From assembly GCF_004341825.1 (NCBI RefSeq), contig NZ_SMAG01000002.1, positions 518,631-582,630 of the forward strand: a stretch of DNA of 64,000 nt, read 5' to 3'. The notes beneath the pieces are model-generated. The model had not been told where the DNA came from. It saw only the letters and a program-made list of their open reading frames with translations, and did not search any database. Positions 62,368 through 64,000 of this stretch are shown here, one piece after another (positions within the stretch are counted from its first letter, which is position 1; each line of letters starts with the position of its first letter). Source of the DNA: Hazenella coriacea (GTDB lineage: Bacteria; Bacillota; Bacilli; Thermoactinomycetales; Thermoactinomycetaceae). The position numbers and the translations under genes were made by a program.

Positions 62368-63389
62368 TTGAAGCTGGAATTGCGATATTGGTTGTTTGGA
62401 TCATCCTATACATTTATAGCATTGCAGGTTCCATCGACTTTGGGTCTAGCTTTTGGTCCATGTATTATGGGAAACGGAACACCAAGGCTGGTGAGTTGGC
62501 TAATCGATTTTTGTCACCTACTTGGGAGGTAACCAATACGATTTTGGTATTGCTGGTAGTCGCTTTTATGGGGCTTTTCCCAAAAGGAATCTATATGTTA
62601 GGTACTTTATTATTAGTACCAGTTAGTTTGATTTTGTTATTGATTATCATACGTAGTGCTTTTATGGTGTTTTCCTATTCGGTTTCTGGATATCGCAACG
62701 TTTTACGTGTGGTTTCTGGAATTACAGGGGTGCTTGTACCAGCATTATTGATTAGTGCTTTGCCAGTTACACAGGGGGGCTTTATCGATATTGTCGATGG
62801 AACGGAAGTTCTACTTTTTAATAAATGGTTGACGAGCCCTGTTGTCTATATGTACATGTTATTCGGTCTTTCCTCGGCGCTATTTTTGTCCTCGATATTT
62901 CTAACTGACTATGCCAATGAGTCAAGGGATGAAAAGGCATACCTGACTTATCGACGTAATTCAGTCGTTCTTGGACCAGCTACTTTAGTTATTGCGATGA
63001 TTACGTTATCAGTATTAAACCCTGAAGCTGCGTGGTTTTTTGACCAACTCCAACGTTATAGAGGATGGTTTTTACTGTCTATTGTAGCGTTTTTGATTGG
63101 TTATTCAGCGTTATGGTGGAAAAATCAGCATGGATTTAAAAAAGGAAGACCCCGCGTTTCTGTTGTTATGGTTGCTCTACAATACTTCTTGGCTACATTT
63201 GCATATGGAGCAGCACATCTACCTTATATCGTTTACCCACATTTACGGGTTCAAGATGCATTTACGAATATTAACACCTTTTATTCCCTGCTCTGGACGA
63301 TCACAATTGGAACAGCGATTCTACTTCCTGGATTTATTGCTTTCTGGAGATTATTCCTAAAAGATAAACGATATCTACGCCAAAAATAG
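62364..63389 (+). CDS. cydB: Cytochrome bd-type quinol oxidase subunit II (YthB type)
   Basis: The product is 341 residues with eight or nine membrane helices; the first has GSIDFGSSFWSMYYG, the counterpart of the conserved D/G motif of CydB. Subunit II partners CydA in quinol oxidation and O2 reduction. It overlaps cydA by 4 nt. No cydDC genes follow; no clear terminator separates it from the rRNA promoter at 63430, so read-through into the 23S gene is possible. Confidence 0.92.
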   Translation: MIEAGIAILVVWIILYIYSIAGSIDFGSSFWSMYYGKRNTKAGELANRFLSPTWEVTNTILVLLVVAFMGLFPKGIYMLGTLLLVPVSLILLLIIIRSAFMVFSYSVSGYRNVLRVVSGITGVLVPALLISALPVTQGGFIDIVDGTEVLLFNKWLTSPVVYMYMLFGLSSALFLSSIFLTDYANESRDEKAYLTYRRNSVVLGPATLVIAMITLSVLNPEAAWFFDQLQRYRGWFLLSIVAFLIGYSALWWKNQHGFKKGRPRVSVVMVALQYFLATFAYGAAHLPYIVYPHLRVQDAFTNINTFYSLLWTITIGTAILLPGFIAFWRLFLKDKRYLRQK

Positions 63390-63429
63390 AACAAAATCAT
63401 CATAAAGTAAATTTTTTTGTTAAAATGGG

Positions 63430-63458
63430 TTGATTATTTATTTTACCCGTGCTATATT
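63430..63458 (+). promoter_or_regulatory. Promoter directly upstream of the 23S rRNA gene
   Basis: TTGATT (63430-63435), 17 bp, TATATT (63453-63458). The expected start near 63465 coincides with a GTCGC...GCGAC hairpin (63466-63483). This gives the 23S gene a promoter of its own, about 135 nt upstream of the mature end. Confidence 0.7.
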
Positions 63459-63483
63459 ATTACTTGTCGCCGCAAGATGCGAC

Positions 63484-63594
63484 GAGATGAAGATTGCACC
63501 TTGAAAATGTGAATATGGAAGAACACGATATCTAGTCTAGATGTCATGTTGCATTCACCGGAAGAAGTTTTAAGTTTTTTAATGAACCGAGGTA
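63484..63594 (+). other. Leader resembling the end of a 16S-23S spacer
   Basis: CACCTTGAAAATGTGAATA (63498-63516) resembles the CCTTGAAAACTG stretch found in Bacillus 16S-23S spacers. The dyad ATCTAGTCTAGAT (63531-63543) and the run before the 23S start may form part of the 23S processing stem. No tRNA is present. Confidence 0.5.

Positions 63595-64000
<406 letters not shown>

Noticed and set aside
63390..63594. tRNA genes or a hidden 16S 3' end before the 23S gene
   Set aside because: No tRNA cloverleaf and no anti-Shine-Dalgarno CCTCC end; the gap is too short and AT-rich.

Overview
The window looks like a chromosomal segment from a low-to-medium GC Gram-positive bacterium of the order Bacillales, most probably family Thermoactinomycetaceae. 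The best single clue is the amino-acid dehydrogenase at 52076-53242. By recall it matches the phenylalanine dehydrogenase of Thermoactinomyces intermedius more closely than the leucine dehydrogenases of Bacillus. Other genes have Bacillus subtilis-type partners and order: ykuU-ykuV, ytqA-ytqB, sigI-rsgI, a bacilliredoxin, UPF0435, and ythA/ythB-type cydAB. Shine-Dalgarno sites are strong (AGGAGG-like), and an unusually large share of genes start with TTG. I see no prophage, CRISPR array, tRNA or intact insertion sequence.

Layout. 1-1317: 5' part of a secreted 5'-nucleotidase (runs off the left edge). 1.8-3.6 kb: peroxiredoxin, thioredoxin-like protein, gcvH and a small gene whose ribosome-binding site lies inside the gcvH terminator. 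4-12 kb: mostly minus-strand housekeeping genes (DUF3050, udk, pckA, a lone murG, mnmM/ytqB and mnmL/ytqA). 12-15 kb: a lipoprotein, an acetyltransferase plus nitrilase-family pair, and a small membrane protein. 15.7-20.8 kb: the complete pyruvate dehydrogenase operon pdhABCD, with a repeat element inserted between pdhB and pdhC. 21-28 kb: small proteins, a possible toxin-antitoxin-like pair (nucleotidyltransferase fold plus HTH protein), tpx, thpR and a dicarboxylate-type symporter. 27.8-34 kb: an odd ABC ATPase, a BmrA-type exporter, a glyoxalase-fold protein and aconitase. 34.4-40.6 kb: an IclR regulator, an acyl-CoA ligase, a MerR/GAP exporter pair and an RsuA-type pseudouridine synthase. 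40.8-49.7 kb: a decayed YdcF gene, rtcB, a bacilliredoxin, a protein with a Cys/Ser/Gly tail, an esterase, an acetyl-CoA-synthetase-like enzyme and sigI-rsgI.

50-56.5 kb holds a catabolic cluster: two enoyl-CoA hydratases (one PaaG-like), phenylalanine dehydrogenase, and a second 2-oxoacid dehydrogenase (E1alpha, E1beta, E2; no E3). A CcpA cre site lies just before the first gene. The gene content suggests conversion of phenylalanine to phenylpyruvate and then phenylacetyl-CoA; this is inference. 56.7-63.4 kb: an MBL-fold hydrolase, an SDR coupled to a divergent QueA paralogue, a VOC protein, a secreted beta/gamma-crystallin-like protein and cydAB. At 63.6 kb a 23S rRNA gene begins (runs off the right edge). 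It has its own promoter and no 16S gene in front of it.

A family of about 85-bp imperfect palindromic repeats (three clear copies, several decayed) is scattered through the intergenic spaces and is not explained by any gene annotation. Several starts given here are downstream of the longest open frame because the ribosome-binding site places them there.
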